DNA from: DATAQC01 sp038238185
GTDB lineage: Bacteria; Actinomycetota; Acidimicrobiia; Acidimicrobiales; AC-14
Direction of reading: 5' to 3'
Assembly (NCBI GenBank): GCA_038238185.1
Contig: JBBRXY010000005.1
Coordinates: forward strand, 1-64,000
DNA: 64,000 nt
Each line of letters begins with the position of its first letter. The stretch's first letter is position 1. Below, piece by piece: positions 7,188 to 15,458 of the stretch. Under the pieces are notes generated by a model, which had not been told where the DNA came from, did no database searches, and saw nothing but the letters and a program-made list of their open reading frames with translations. The position numbers were made by a program, and so were the translations under genes.

Positions 7188-8414
7188 TCAGCGCTTCTTG
7201 GTGGGCCTCCTGGCGGGGGCGGCCTTGCGGGTCGACGCCGCCTTCTTGGCCGTAGCTGACCTGGTCTCGGCAACCGCCTTCCGGGTCGTCGCCGAGGCCT
7301 TCCTGGTCGAGGCCGTGGCCTTCTTGGCCACCGGTGCAGCCGCCTTGGTGGCGCTGGTCCGCTTCCGGGCCGTGGCGGCGGTGGCCGCCCCACGCGCTCC
7401 CTTGGCCGCCGCGCTCTTGGTGGCCACGGTCCGCTTGGCCGACGCTTTGACCGACGTAGCCCGGGTCGTGGAACGGCGCCTGGGCGCGACGACCACCGGC
7501 TCGGGCTCCGGAGGCGCTTCCTCGATGAGTCGGTCGACGCGATTGAGAACCATCGCCCGGCGGAACCCGTCCTCCTCCCGACGCCGCACCAGATGCAGCT
7601 CGCTCACGGTGAGGTCGGGGAGGCGACCCAGGACCTCCAATGCCTTGAGGTCGTCGAAGTCGGGGATCGGAAACTCGCCGACCGCGGCGGTGGCGGCGGC
7701 CGGTGCCTGGGCCATCGGGCCCTGGCGCGAGCCTGACTCCGAGCCCGAACGGACGGCCGGCTCCGGGCGGGACGGTTCCGGGCGGGACGGTTCCGGAGCA
7801 GCCTCGGCGGCGGCGTCCCAACCCACGTCGTCGACGTCCCACGCCTCCGAAGCGCGGCTCTGCTTCTGGGCCTCGATGCGATTGAGCACCATGGCCCGGT
7901 TCTTGCCTGACCGCTCTCGCTCGTCGACGGCTTCGAGCTGATCGTCGGACAGCTCGGCCAGCATGGGAAGGATCTCCGTGACTCGCAGCCGATCGTAGTC
8001 GTGGATCGCGAAATCGTCGTCGGGCGCGAACTCGTCGGACTCGACCCGGTCGAGGGACTCGGTGCGGTCGTCGCGTTCGGCCAAGGCCACTCCCCCGTCG
8101 CCGAGGGCGCCGGCGGAGGTCCCCGCGGTCACCGGCTGGGGCGCGGGCGAGGACGGGAGTGGGGCGGCGGGGGTGGGGTCGGGAGACACCCACGTGTTCG
8201 GGGCGGGGGCGGGCTGGGCCCCGCCGCCGGCCTGGGAAGGCGCGCCGGCGACCCTGGGCTCGGGTCGGCCACGCAGCACGGCCGTGGCCAGGACGATGCC
8301 GGCGAGCACCGAACAGCCGATCGACACATAGATGATCCCGAGGCCGGACTGGAGCAGGCCGATCACGAGCGTGATGGCCGCCACCACGACGAGGACGAAA
8401 CTCACCAGGACCAC
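7188..8414 (-). CDS. Membrane-anchored protein with two repeat domains and a histone-H1-like tail
   Basis: The 408-residue product has an unusual order. Residues 1-47 hold two membrane helices. A Pro/Ala-rich linker follows. Residues 135-181 (FAIHDYDRLRVTEILPMLAE ... RAMVLNRIE) and 248-295 (FPIPDFDDLKALEVLGRLPD ... RAMVLNRVD) are two copies of one ~47-residue helical domain also found in other small actinobacterial proteins. Residues 311-408 are almost only Lys, Arg, Ala, Thr and Ser (KKATASTRKASATTRK), like histone H1 or Lsr2/HupB tails. This suggests a protein that links DNA to the membrane; that is inference. The gene lies after sepF-yggT, where divIVA is normally found, and is preceded by a 20-codon ORF ending 4 nt before its GTG. 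The GTG is chosen because the hydrophobic segment begins immediately. Confidence 0.75.
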   Translation of the reverse strand: MVLVSFVLVVVAAITLVIGLLQSGLGIIYVSIGCSVLAGIVLATAVLRGRPEPRVAGAPSQAGGGAQPAPAPNTWVSPDPTPAAPLPSSPAPQPVTAGTSAGALGDGGVALAERDDRTESLDRVESDEFAPDDDFAIHDYDRLRVTEILPMLAELSDDQLEAVDERERSGKNRAMVLNRIEAQKQSRASEAWDVDDVGWDAAAEAAPEPSRPEPSRPEPAVRSGSESGSRQGPMAQAPAAATAAVGEFPIPDFDDLKALEVLGRLPDLTVSELHLVRRREEDGFRRAMVLNRVDRLIEEAPPEPEPVVVAPRRRSTTRATSVKASAKRTVATKSAAAKGARGAATAATARKRTSATKAAAPVAKKATASTRKASATTRKAVAETRSATAKKAASTRKAAPARRPTKKR

Positions 8415-8418
8415 AAAG

Positions 8419-8481
8419 TCACCATCCCATCAGTTGAACGCGCACAGCGGAACCCCGAAGGGGCGAAAAGGTATCGGCCAT
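8419..8481 (-). CDS. Leaderless 20-codon upstream ORF
   Basis: TAGCAT (8488-8493 on the minus strand) is followed by 6 nt and an ATG, the same arrangement as many real starts in this window. The ORF encodes 20 residues beginning MADTFSPLRG and stops 4 nt before the GTG of the 7188 gene. It could be a leader peptide whose translation delivers ribosomes to the weakly initiated downstream gene. It may instead be the chance first AUG of a short leader; no homologue can be checked here. Confidence 0.4.
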   Translation of the reverse strand: MADTFSPLRGSAVRVQLMGW

Positions 8482-8487
8482 CGTTGG

Positions 8488-8493
8488 ATGCTA
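8488..8493 (-). promoter_or_regulatory. -10 element for the 8419 ORF and the 7188 gene
   Basis: TAGCAT on the minus strand lies 6 nt before the ATG at 8481. It would give the membrane/H1-tail gene its own promoter at the end of the dcw cluster. Confidence 0.45.
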
Positions 8494-8561
8494 TCTCGGC
8501 GGTCGACGCCGCCCATGATGCCGTAGCGCAGGCCTGGCGCGCCGGGCCGTCGGACCGCGCC

Positions 8562-8816
8562 TCAGCAGATGAAGCCGCGTAGCAACGAGATGCCCAGGAT
8601 GACGATGAGGGGTGAGAAATCGAACCCCATCCCCCCCATGCCCATCGGCGGGATCACCCGTCGGATCGGTCCTAGCACCGGTTCGGTGACGGCATACAGG
8701 AACCCGAAGATCGACGCGATAGCCGAACCCGACTCGATCGGGAACCACGACAGGATGATGCGCCCGAAGAGGAGGATGAGATAGGCGTCGAGAAGCCGAC
8801 AGAGGATGACCTGCAC
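8562..8816 (-). CDS. YggT-family integral membrane protein
   Basis: This 84-residue protein has two hydrophobic helices separated by a Gly/Met/Pro-rich loop. CRLLDAYLILLFGRIILSWF and TEPVLGPIRRVIPP are hallmarks of the YggT family. YggT proteins have no settled biochemical role; they cluster with sepF, yggS and division genes across bacteria and some reports connect them to osmotic tolerance. It starts with GTG at 8816, four bases after the sepF stop, so it is co-transcribed with sepF. Confidence 0.9.
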   Translation of the reverse strand: MQVILCRLLDAYLILLFGRIILSWFPIESGSAIASIFGFLYAVTEPVLGPIRRVIPPMGMGGMGFDFSPLIVILGISLLRGFIC

Positions 8817-8819
8817 TGT

Positions 8820-9374
8820 TCAGGCGCGGTACAAGCCGCGCTCCTGCAGGCGCCTCTTCTCCTCGGCGGGAAGTTCCACGTTGGAGGGCGTGAGCAGGAA
8901 GACCTGTTCGGCGACGCGCTCCATCTGGCCGCCGAGCCCGTAGGTGAGGCCGCTGGCAAAGTCGATCAGGCGCCGGGACAGGTCGCGGTTGACACCCTGG
9001 AGGTTCAGGATCACCGGTTGGCTGACCTTCAGCTTGTCGCCGATCTCCTGGGCGTCGTTGAAGCCGTTGGGTGCCACCACGTGCACCTTGGGTTGCTGGG
9101 CCGTGACGATGGGGCGCACGACGGCCGGCCGCTGGATTGTGATGCCACTGGGCTCAGGCTCGCGCGGCAGCGTGCGCACGGCGCCCGGGGCGGGCTCTGG
9201 CTCGAAGACGGGATCGACCGGTGCCTGGCGGACCGCCGCCTGGCGGACCGGTGCCTGACGGCGGGGCGCGGGCGCGGGTGGCGGCGGCGCTTCGTCGTAG
9301 GGCTCATAGTCGTCGTACTCCTCGTCGTCGACGAGGCCGAGGTAGACCATCGTTCGTCGCCAAACCGATGCCAT
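8820..9374 (-). CDS. sepF: Cell division protein SepF
   Basis: SepF anchors FtsZ filaments to the membrane and is essential in actinobacteria that lack FtsA. The 184-residue protein has a short N-terminal segment that may act as the membrane-binding amphipathic helix (MASVWRRTMVYLGLVDDEE), an acidic and Pro-rich linker, and the C-terminal SepF core (VILNLQGVNRDLSRRLIDFASGL) that dimerises and binds the FtsZ tail. The linker holds three near-identical 5-residue units (RQAPV/RQAAV) encoded by 15-bp repeats at about 9221-9265. A strong ribosome-binding site (AAGGAGGG) lies 8 nt before the ATG. Confidence 0.95.
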   Translation of the reverse strand: MASVWRRTMVYLGLVDDEEYDDYEPYDEAPPPPAPAPRRQAPVRQAAVRQAPVDPVFEPEPAPGAVRTLPREPEPSGITIQRPAVVRPIVTAQQPKVHVVAPNGFNDAQEIGDKLKVSQPVILNLQGVNRDLSRRLIDFASGLTYGLGGQMERVAEQVFLLTPSNVELPAEEKRRLQERGLYRA

Positions 9375-9401
9375 TTGCGGAACCCTCCTTGGCTATGCAG
9401 C

Positions 9402-10163
9402 CTATCGTCGCAGGTCGTCGGCGCCATTCCGTGGACCGAACAAGCCTCGGCCCACCCGAATCATGGTGGCTCCCTCGGCCACCGCCACGTCCAGGTCGTC
9501 GGTCATTCCGATGGAACGTTCGGGCAGGCCTAGTCGATCGGCGAGTGCCACCAGCTGCCGAAACCCGGGTCGGGCATCTTCGGGAGGCCCGGTCGGGCCC
9601 ACGGCCATGAAACCACCTACGTGGAGGCCGATGTCGACCAACTCGTCGACCAGGCCGGCGGCCTCGGTGGGGTGGCAACCGTTCTTGGCCGACTCACCGG
9701 AGATGTCGAGCTGAACCAGAACCGACGCTCCAGGGTGACGGCGGGCGATCTCCTGGCCCGCCGCCCGTCGGTCGATGCCCTGCCAGAGGTGGACGAGATC
9801 GGCGATCCTGCGCACCTTGTTCCGCTGCACGTGGCCGAGAAAGTGCAACCGAGGCATCGGACCACCGGCGGCGAGCAGGGCGGCGGCGGTGGTCGCCAGT
9901 TCGGCGGCGTAGTTCTCGCCGACATCAGTGAGGCCGGCCTCGAGGGCGGCGGCGGCGGCGGCCGGACCGTGCCCCTTGGTGACGGCCACCACGGTGACGT
10001 CGGCGACGCTTCCCCCTGCCGCGGTGATCCTGTCGTGCACTGCGGCCAGGCGGTCGCCGACGTCGGCTGGGCTCAGCCGGCTGGGGCCGCCTGGCCGCCG
10101 TGAGCTGCGCTCCTCCGCTGCACCGTGATTCTCAGCGACCCCGTGGTGCTCGCTCACCGCCAT
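9402..10163 (-). CDS. YggS/PLPBP-family pyridoxal-phosphate homeostasis protein
   Basis: The 253-residue product is a single-domain TIM-barrel PLP-binding protein. The cofactor lysine is in VVAVTKGH, followed by GENYAAEL, LHFLGHVQRNK and the phosphate-binding end SIGMTDDL. These proteins buffer PLP and affect amino-acid pools; they are not known to be enzymes. Its first ~45 residues are longer than usual and may be disordered. The ATG at 10163 overlaps the end of pgeF by 10 bp. Confidence 0.92.
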   Translation of the reverse strand: MAVSEHHGVAENHGAAEERSSRRPGGPSRLSPADVGDRLAAVHDRITAAGGSVADVTVVAVTKGHGPAAAAAALEAGLTDVGENYAAELATTAAALLAAGGPMPRLHFLGHVQRNKVRRIADLVHLWQGIDRRAAGQEIARRHPGASVLVQLDISGESAKNGCHPTEAAGLVDELVDIGLHVGGFMAVGPTGPPEDARPGFRQLVALADRLGLPERSIGMTDDLDVAVAEGATMIRVGRGLFGPRNGADDLRR

Positions 10164-10831
10164 ACCACCGCCACCTGACGCTCGCGCTCGCGGCGGGCTC
10201 GCCAGGAGTACCAGTCCGGCGAGCAGGCCGTACACGAGCCGAGGTCGTCGACATCGTCGACGCCGGCCCGTTGCAGCGCGGAACGCACGCCGGCGACCAG
10301 ATCGAGCGCGGCAGCACCGGAGCCGTCGCGAGCCCGTACCTCGGGACCGAGGCGCTGAGCGATCCGGTCGAGGTCGGCCTCGCCGAACTCGTAGCACTCG
10401 TACCGGATGCACGGGCCGATGACCGCACGCACCCTGGCGGCACCGAGGTCGCCCATGGCCTCCACCGTCCGCTCGAGCACTCCGGCCGTGAGCCCGGCCC
10501 AACCGGCGTGCGCCGCGCCTAACACGCCCTCGGCGCTGGCCAGCACGACCGGCGCGCAGTCGGCGGTGAGCACGGCGAGCGCGCAACCCGGTTCTGCGGT
10601 GACGGCGGCGTCGGCCGTGGCCCCGGCCGACCCGCCGGGGGCGGCGACGCGGACGACCGCATTGCCGTGGACCTGACGGAGCCAGGTCCACGGCAGGTCG
10701 AGCACGGCGCGACGGCGACTGGCCACCTCGGGCGCCACCTCGTAGGCGTAGTCGCCGCCGTGGCCCATGTCTCCGTCGGCCCTACTGGTGAACCGCGCCG
10801 AGGCACCACCCGGCAGGTCCACGGTGGTCAT
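10154..10831 (-). CDS. pgeF: PgeF/YfiH laccase-domain protein
   Basis: The 225-residue protein belongs to the DUF152/LACC1 family. Family motifs include RQVHGNAVV, VLTADCAPVVL, AAHAGWAGLTAGVL and GPCI; the two His and the Cys make the metal/active site. Homologues are purine nucleoside-processing enzymes, and the E. coli protein corrects misincorporated L-serine in peptidoglycan precursors, which fits its position after ftsZ. It starts with ATG at 10831, 60 bp below the ftsZ stop, and overlaps yggS. Confidence 0.92.
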   Translation of the reverse strand: MTTVDLPGGASARFTSRADGDMGHGGDYAYEVAPEVASRRRAVLDLPWTWLRQVHGNAVVRVAAPGGSAGATADAAVTAEPGCALAVLTADCAPVVLASAEGVLGAAHAGWAGLTAGVLERTVEAMGDLGAARVRAVIGPCIRYECYEFGEADLDRIAQRLGPEVRARDGSGAAALDLVAGVRSALQRAGVDDVDDLGSCTACSPDWYSWRARRERERQVAVVWR

Positions 10832-10891
10832 ACCTGGTCCGTGGCCATGTCAGACATCGGCCAGTCGAGTCCGGGGTCAGCCGGCACTGCC

Positions 10892-11995
10892 CTACTTCAG
10901 GAACGACGGGACGTCGAAGTCGTCTTCCTCGTCGAGGCCCAGCGGGCTACCGGATCGGCCGAACAGGTCGTCGTCGCCCTCCTCGGCATCGAGACCGAGA
11001 GACGAGGGACGGCTGGACTCGGCGGTGACGCTGTCGCGGGTGTCGTCCCACCGGTCGAAACCGGCAGCGATCACCGTGACCCGGACCTCGTCTCCCATGG
11101 ACTCGTCGATCACCATGCCGGCGATGATGTTGGCGTCGGGGTGAGCCACATCGTGGATGATCTCGGCCGCCTCGTTGACCTCGAACAGGCCCAGGTCGCT
11201 TCCGCCGGAGATGTTGAGCAGGATCCCACGGGCACCCTCGATCGACGACTCCAGCAGAGGGCTGGAGATGGCGGCCCGGGCGGCGTTGAGGGACCGTCCC
11301 TCGCCGGAGGCGTACCCGATGCCCATCAGGGCCGATCCGGCATTGCTCATGATCATCTTCACGTCGGCGAAGTCGGTGTTGATGAGTCCCGGCGTGTTGA
11401 TGAGGTCGCTGATGCCCTGGACGCCCTGGAGAAGGACCTCGTCGGCCATCTTGAAGGCGTTGAGAGCCGACGTCTTGTCGTTCGACACCGACAGCAGTCG
11501 GTCGTTGGGGATGACGATGAGGGTGTCGACCTTCTCCTTCAGGGTGGCGATGCCCTGTTCGGCCTGCACCGCCCGGCGACGGCCCTCGAAGGCGAACGGC
11601 CGGGTGACCACTCCGACGGTGAGCGCCCCCAACGACTTGGCGATCTCGGCCACGACCGGAGCGCCGCCCGTGCCGGTGCCACCGCCTTTGCCCGCGGTGA
11701 TGAAGACCATGTCGGAGCCCTTGAGGACTTCCTCGATCTCGTCGCGATGGGCTTCGGCAGCCTGGCGCCCGACGTCGGGATCGCTCCCCGCCCCGAGACC
11801 GCGGGTCAGCTCCCGGCCGATATCGAGCTTGACGTCGGCGTCGCTCATGAGCAGCGCTTGGGCGTCGGTGTTGACGGCGATGAACTCGACGCCCTTGAGA
11901 CCGGCATCGATCATGCGGTTCACGGCGTTGACGCCGCCCCCGCCGATGCCGACCACCTTGATCAAAGCCAGGTAGTTCTGGGGTGCGCCGATCAT
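10892..11995 (-). CDS. ftsZ: Cell division GTPase FtsZ
   Basis: FtsZ forms the division ring. The 367-residue protein contains the GTP-binding tubulin signature GGGTGTG (residues 104-110), the NTDAQAL segment and the catalytic T7-loop region NTDFADVK. After an acidic linker it ends in DDFDVPSFLK, the conserved peptide that binds SepF and other partners. I place the start at ATG 11995, as the sequence then begins MIGAPQNYLALIKVVGIGGGG as in other actinobacteria and GGAGG lies 7 nt upstream; a longer open frame to 12151 covers the leader and is unlikely to be translated. Confidence 0.97.
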   Translation of the reverse strand: MIGAPQNYLALIKVVGIGGGGVNAVNRMIDAGLKGVEFIAVNTDAQALLMSDADVKLDIGRELTRGLGAGSDPDVGRQAAEAHRDEIEEVLKGSDMVFITAGKGGGTGTGGAPVVAEIAKSLGALTVGVVTRPFAFEGRRRAVQAEQGIATLKEKVDTLIVIPNDRLLSVSNDKTSALNAFKMADEVLLQGVQGISDLINTPGLINTDFADVKMIMSNAGSALMGIGYASGEGRSLNAARAAISSPLLESSIEGARGILLNISGGSDLGLFEVNEAAEIIHDVAHPDANIIAGMVIDESMGDEVRVTVIAAGFDRWDDTRDSVTAESSRPSSLGLDAEEGDDDLFGRSGSPLGLDEEDDFDVPSFLK

Positions 11996-12205
11996 CGTGT
12001 GCCCTCCGTCTGTTCGAACGCGCGGTGTTTTCGCGCGGTGTGCCGTCACGACTTTGCCGTTACTCGTGGCCACTGGTCGTGGCCTCGTCCTCGTTGTAGG
12101 GCCCGATTGACGTCGCCCGTTGGTCGAACTCAACCGAGCCTCCACCTCCACTACAGGTTGACAGTTATGTTACCCTGTCCTTTGGGTCGACACTCTAGTG
12201 AAGGG
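11996..12205 (-). promoter_or_regulatory. ftsQ-ftsZ intergenic region with probable ftsZ promoter
   Basis: This 210-bp gap is the longest among the dcw structural genes from ftsQ to rsmH. It holds an AT-rich island on the minus strand, with TAACAT at 12168-12173 as a candidate -10 about 170 nt before the ATG. A separate ftsZ promoter in the ftsQ-ftsZ gap is well known in Streptomyces and mycobacteria; its placement here is inference. Confidence 0.35.
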
Positions 12206-13096
12206 CTAGAGCCGAGTCAACACAGGAGTCGAGGGAATACGGACGTCGAGGTTCGACACCGTCCTTCCGTCGACTGCCGCCAACACCGTGAGGGCGGCCC
12301 GCAGCTTGTCGGCCACGGCCGTGTTGTCCCCGAGCTGGACCACCCCCTGGGGCTTCAGGCGGAGCTCGACGCCGTTGGTCCCGAGGGTCACCGTCGCCAC
12401 TCTCGGAGCCAGTCCCGACGGCAGCTCGGCCGCCACCTCCAATGGGTTGCGCGCCGGCGCGGCCACGTTGGTCCCCGGGGCGCCGCCGGCGGGAACGCCG
12501 TCGACGACCACCAGGCCCGGGGGGGGGACCACCGCCGGAGCGAGCACCCGACCGGCCCGGTCGACGAGCACCCACGCCGCCCCATCCTGGCGGATGACTG
12601 CCACCGCGGTTCGCTCGACGACCCGGATCCGTACCGTCGAGGGCCATTCACGCACCACATCGGTGCGCAGGACCCACGGCAGCCTCGATACCCGTCGGGC
12701 CGCCCCGGTGCCGTCGACATCCGTCATGGCCACCCCACGGTCGATGGTGGCGGCGGTGCGCACTGCCGGAACACCTGTCTGGGTCGCCCCTTCGATCACC
12801 ACGCCATCGACATCGAGGAGCGGTGTCCGGGTGGCGCCCCAGGCGGCAACCAGGAGGGCCACCGTCACCAGGCCGACCACGACAAGGCGGAGGCGGCGCC
12901 GCCCGGCTTGGCGCAGCACGTCGATCTGGCGTCGGCGGATCCGGGGGTCGATCGCCGCCCTGGGAGGCGTCCGAACCGTCGGGGCCGTTGGGGGCCGCAG
13001 AGCGCCAACGCCCGGACTCCCGGCCGTGCGGCGGCCGTAGGTGCGCCTCCTCCGACCCTCAACCTTTGGTCGAACGTTAGGATCTGAAGTCTTCAT
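12206..13096 (-). CDS. ftsQ: Cell division protein FtsQ (DivIB family)
   Basis: FtsQ links the early Z-ring to the septal synthase FtsW-FtsI. The 296-residue protein has an Arg/Pro-rich cytoplasmic N-terminus (about 70 residues), one membrane helix (LRLVVVGLVTVALLVAAWGA), a POTRA domain (LLDVDGVVIEGATQTGVPAV ...) and the beta domain beginning about SRLPWVLRTDVVREWP. The ATG at 13096 overlaps the murB stop codon by 3 bp. Its size and order are typical of actinobacteria. Confidence 0.93.
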   Translation of the reverse strand: MKTSDPNVRPKVEGRRRRTYGRRTAGSPGVGALRPPTAPTVRTPPRAAIDPRIRRRQIDVLRQAGRRRLRLVVVGLVTVALLVAAWGATRTPLLDVDGVVIEGATQTGVPAVRTAATIDRGVAMTDVDGTGAARRVSRLPWVLRTDVVREWPSTVRIRVVERTAVAVIRQDGAAWVLVDRAGRVLAPAVVPPPGLVVVDGVPAGGAPGTNVAAPARNPLEVAAELPSGLAPRVATVTLGTNGVELRLKPQGVVQLGDNTAVADKLRAALTVLAAVDGRTVSNLDVRIPSTPVLTRL

Positions 13097-14040
13097 CGAG
13101 CCTCCTCAGCGAAGCCGACAAGGTGGTTTTCGACCTGGAGCCTCACGCCGGTGCGCTGCTCCACCAGGCGGGCCACCTCGGCCATCAGCGCAGCCACGTC
13201 GTCGGCCGATCCACCATCGTCCACCTGTACGAAGTTGGCATGCTTGGGCGACACGAACGCGGATCCCCGCCGCAGGCCCTTCAGGCCAGCGTCGTCAATC
13301 AGGCGGCCGGCGGAGTCTCCGGGGGGGTTGGTGAACACCGACCCGCCGTTGCTCCCCCCGGGCTGGTGCGCCCGCCGCCAGCGGACGATGTCGGCGATCG
13401 CCCTTTCGGAAGCGACGCGGTCGCCGGGTATGAGAGCGAACCGGGCCGAGACCACCACGTGAGCCGGGCCCAGGGCCGAGCGCCGGTATCCGAGATCCAG
13501 CCGGTCGACGCCGACGGTCCCCTGGAGACGGCCGGCGTCTCCGGAAACGCCGTCGACGTTCCCTCCGGCGAGGTCGTAGACCCGGACCGACACCAGCGTC
13601 CGGCTGATGTCGCTGCCGTGGCCCCCGGCGTTCATGCGCACGGCGCCGCCCACCGAGCCGGGCACGCCGACCGACCACTCCAGGCCGGTGAGGCCGACGA
13701 CCGCTGTTCGCCGGGCCAGAACCGGCAGGCTCACCGAGCCCCCGGCCACCACGTCGGTGCCGTCCACGGCGATCTCGCCGAACCCGGCGCCGAGCACGAC
13801 GGCCAGGCCGGGGAACCCAGCGTCGGCCACGAGCAGATTGGAGCCCCGGCCGACGACCAGCACCTCCACTCCCGACTCCCGCACCGCCCGTCCGACCAGC
13901 TCGAGGTCGGCCTCGTCGGCGACCTCGACGAACAGGGCGGCCGGTCCCCCGACCCGATAGGTGGTGAGGGGCCCGACCGGCATCCGACGCCGGGCCCGGT
14001 GGCCCAGGACGGCGGCGGCCCGCTCGACGGCATCGTCCAC
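13093..14040 (-). CDS. murB: UDP-N-acetylenolpyruvoylglucosamine reductase
   Basis: MurB reduces UDP-GlcNAc-enolpyruvate to UDP-MurNAc with NADPH and FAD. FAD-binding motifs GRGSNLLVADAGFPG and GVPGSVGGAVRMNAGGHG are clear, and the catalytic Ser is in GGSVFTNP. A GTG at 14040 gives 315 residues; a TTG at 14049 that overlaps the murC stop codon is also possible and would add three. Adjacent to murC and ftsQ, the usual dcw order. Confidence 0.93.
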   Translation of the reverse strand: MDDAVERAAAVLGHRARRRMPVGPLTTYRVGGPAALFVEVADEADLELVGRAVRESGVEVLVVGRGSNLLVADAGFPGLAVVLGAGFGEIAVDGTDVVAGGSVSLPVLARRTAVVGLTGLEWSVGVPGSVGGAVRMNAGGHGSDISRTLVSVRVYDLAGGNVDGVSGDAGRLQGTVGVDRLDLGYRRSALGPAHVVVSARFALIPGDRVASERAIADIVRWRRAHQPGGSNGGSVFTNPPGDSAGRLIDDAGLKGLRRGSAFVSPKHANFVQVDDGGSADDVAALMAEVARLVEQRTGVRLQVENHLVGFAEEAR

Positions 14041-14045
14041 GCCGC

Positions 14046-15458
14046 TCAACCGCCCCCGCCCGCCGGCGGAGAGCCGGCGCCCCCCAGGAGGTCGACAGCC
14101 AGGGTCGTGACGTCGCCGGCCCCCACCGTGAGGCACACGTCGCCGGGAAGCAGCCGGGCCCACAGGAACGCCAACACCTCGTCCCGCTGCGGGAGCCAGG
14201 CCACGGCCTGGCGCGGGCGGGCCTCGCAGACGGCGTCGACGACCAGTTTGCCGGTGATGCCGGGCAGAGGAACCTCCCCGGCGCCGTAGACGTCGGTGAC
14301 GACGAGCAGGTCGATGCCATCGAACACGGTGCCGAACGAACGCCAGAGGGCGGCAGTGCGGCTGTACCGATGGGGCTGGAACACGCACACCACCCGTCGC
14401 CAGCCACCACCTCGGGCCGAGGCGACGGCGGCGGCCACCTTCGCAGGCAGGTGGGCATAGTCGTCGACCACGGTCACGCCGCCGGCCTGGCCCCTCACCT
14501 GGAAGCGCCGGTCGACCCCGGGATAGGCCGCCAGAGCGGAAGCGAGGGCTTCGAACGACACCCCCGGGCCCGCCCCACCCTCCACGGTCGCGGCTAGGGC
14601 GGCGGCGGCGTTGAGGGCATTGTGGCGCCCGGGGGCGGGGACCCGCACCCGGCCCAGCGCCCGCCCACCGTGTTCGAGCACGAAGCTGCTGGCCGCCGGT
14701 TCCAGCACCAGGCCGGCCAGCCGATAGTCGGCGTCGGGGGCCGTCCCGTAGGTGACAGCGCCGACCTGGCGGCCGATCCGGGCGGCGGGCGGGTCGTCGG
14801 CACAGACCAGCGCCTTGCGGGCACCGGCGAGGAACCGGCCGAAGGCGGCCTCGAGGGCGTCGAGGTCGCCCCAGTGGTCGAGGTGGTCGGGCGCCACGCT
14901 GGTGACCACGCCCACGTCGACGGGGAGGTCGAGGAAGGTTCCGTCGCTCTCGTCGGCCTCGACCACGAACCACTCGCCGGTGTCCCAGCGGGCCCCGGTG
15001 GCCATCCCGCCGATCAGGCCGCCGACGATGTACGAGGGCCGAAGGCCGGCTCCCGCCAGGGTGGTGGCGAGCATGGCCGTGGTGGACGTCTTGCCGTGGG
15101 TCCCGGCGACGGCGATCGTGCGGCGACTGGCGGCGATGGCGGCCAGCAACGGGCCCCGGCGAACGACGGCGATGGAACGCTCGCCGGCGGCGACCAGCTC
15201 AGGGTTGTCCGCCGGTATGGCGGTCGACGGCGTGACGATCTCGGCGCTGCCGACGGCCGTTCCGTCGTGGCCGACGGTGACCACCACCCCTAGGGAGGCG
15301 AGGCGCTCCACCACCGGCGACCTCATCAGGTCGCTGCCCGACACGAGGTGGCCCTGGGCCACGAGCACCTCGGCGATGGCGCTCATGCCCGCTCCCCCGA
15401 TACCCACCAGATGGATACGTCGGGGCCGGGTCAGGTTCACGCCCGGTTGATCAGTCAC
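14046..15458 (-). CDS. murC: UDP-N-acetylmuramate-L-alanine ligase
   Basis: MurC adds the first residue, L-Ala, to UDP-MurNAc using ATP. The 470-residue enzyme has the N-terminal UDP-binding motif HLVGIGGAGMSAIAEVL, the ATP P-loop GTHGKTSTTAML and the central EADESDGTF and DHLDHWG motifs of the Mur ligases. It starts with GTG at 15458 and overlaps the murG stop codon by 8 bp (GTGACTGA). Confidence 0.96.
   Translation of the reverse strand: MTDQPGVNLTRPRRIHLVGIGGAGMSAIAEVLVAQGHLVSGSDLMRSPVVERLASLGVVVTVGHDGTAVGSAEIVTPSTAIPADNPELVAAGERSIAVVRRGPLLAAIAASRRTIAVAGTHGKTSTTAMLATTLAGAGLRPSYIVGGLIGGMATGARWDTGEWFVVEADESDGTFLDLPVDVGVVTSVAPDHLDHWGDLDALEAAFGRFLAGARKALVCADDPPAARIGRQVGAVTYGTAPDADYRLAGLVLEPAASSFVLEHGGRALGRVRVPAPGRHNALNAAAALAATVEGGAGPGVSFEALASALAAYPGVDRRFQVRGQAGGVTVVDDYAHLPAKVAAAVASARGGGWRRVVCVFQPHRYSRTAALWRSFGTVFDGIDLLVVTDVYGAGEVPLPGITGKLVVDAVCEARPRQAVAWLPQRDEVLAFLWARLLPGDVCLTVGAGDVTTLAVDLLGGAGSPPAGGGG

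Noticed and set aside
7300..7490. Histone-like or Rho-like protein as the identity of the 7188 gene
   Set aside because: Only the C-terminal tail is histone-like; the N-terminal part is membrane-bound and has a duplicated unrelated domain.
10892..12151. Longer FtsZ starting at 12151
   Set aside because: The 52 extra residues are Arg/Thr-rich leader sequence; ATG 11995 has a good ribosome-binding site and starts like other FtsZ proteins.
12157..12162. TTGACA on the plus strand as a promoter
   Set aside because: No -10 hexamer follows at 16-19 bp and no plus-strand gene lies downstream.
10667..13087. 806-codon plus-strand frame across pgeF, ftsZ and ftsQ
   Set aside because: It runs antisense through three well-supported genes and has no recognisable domain.
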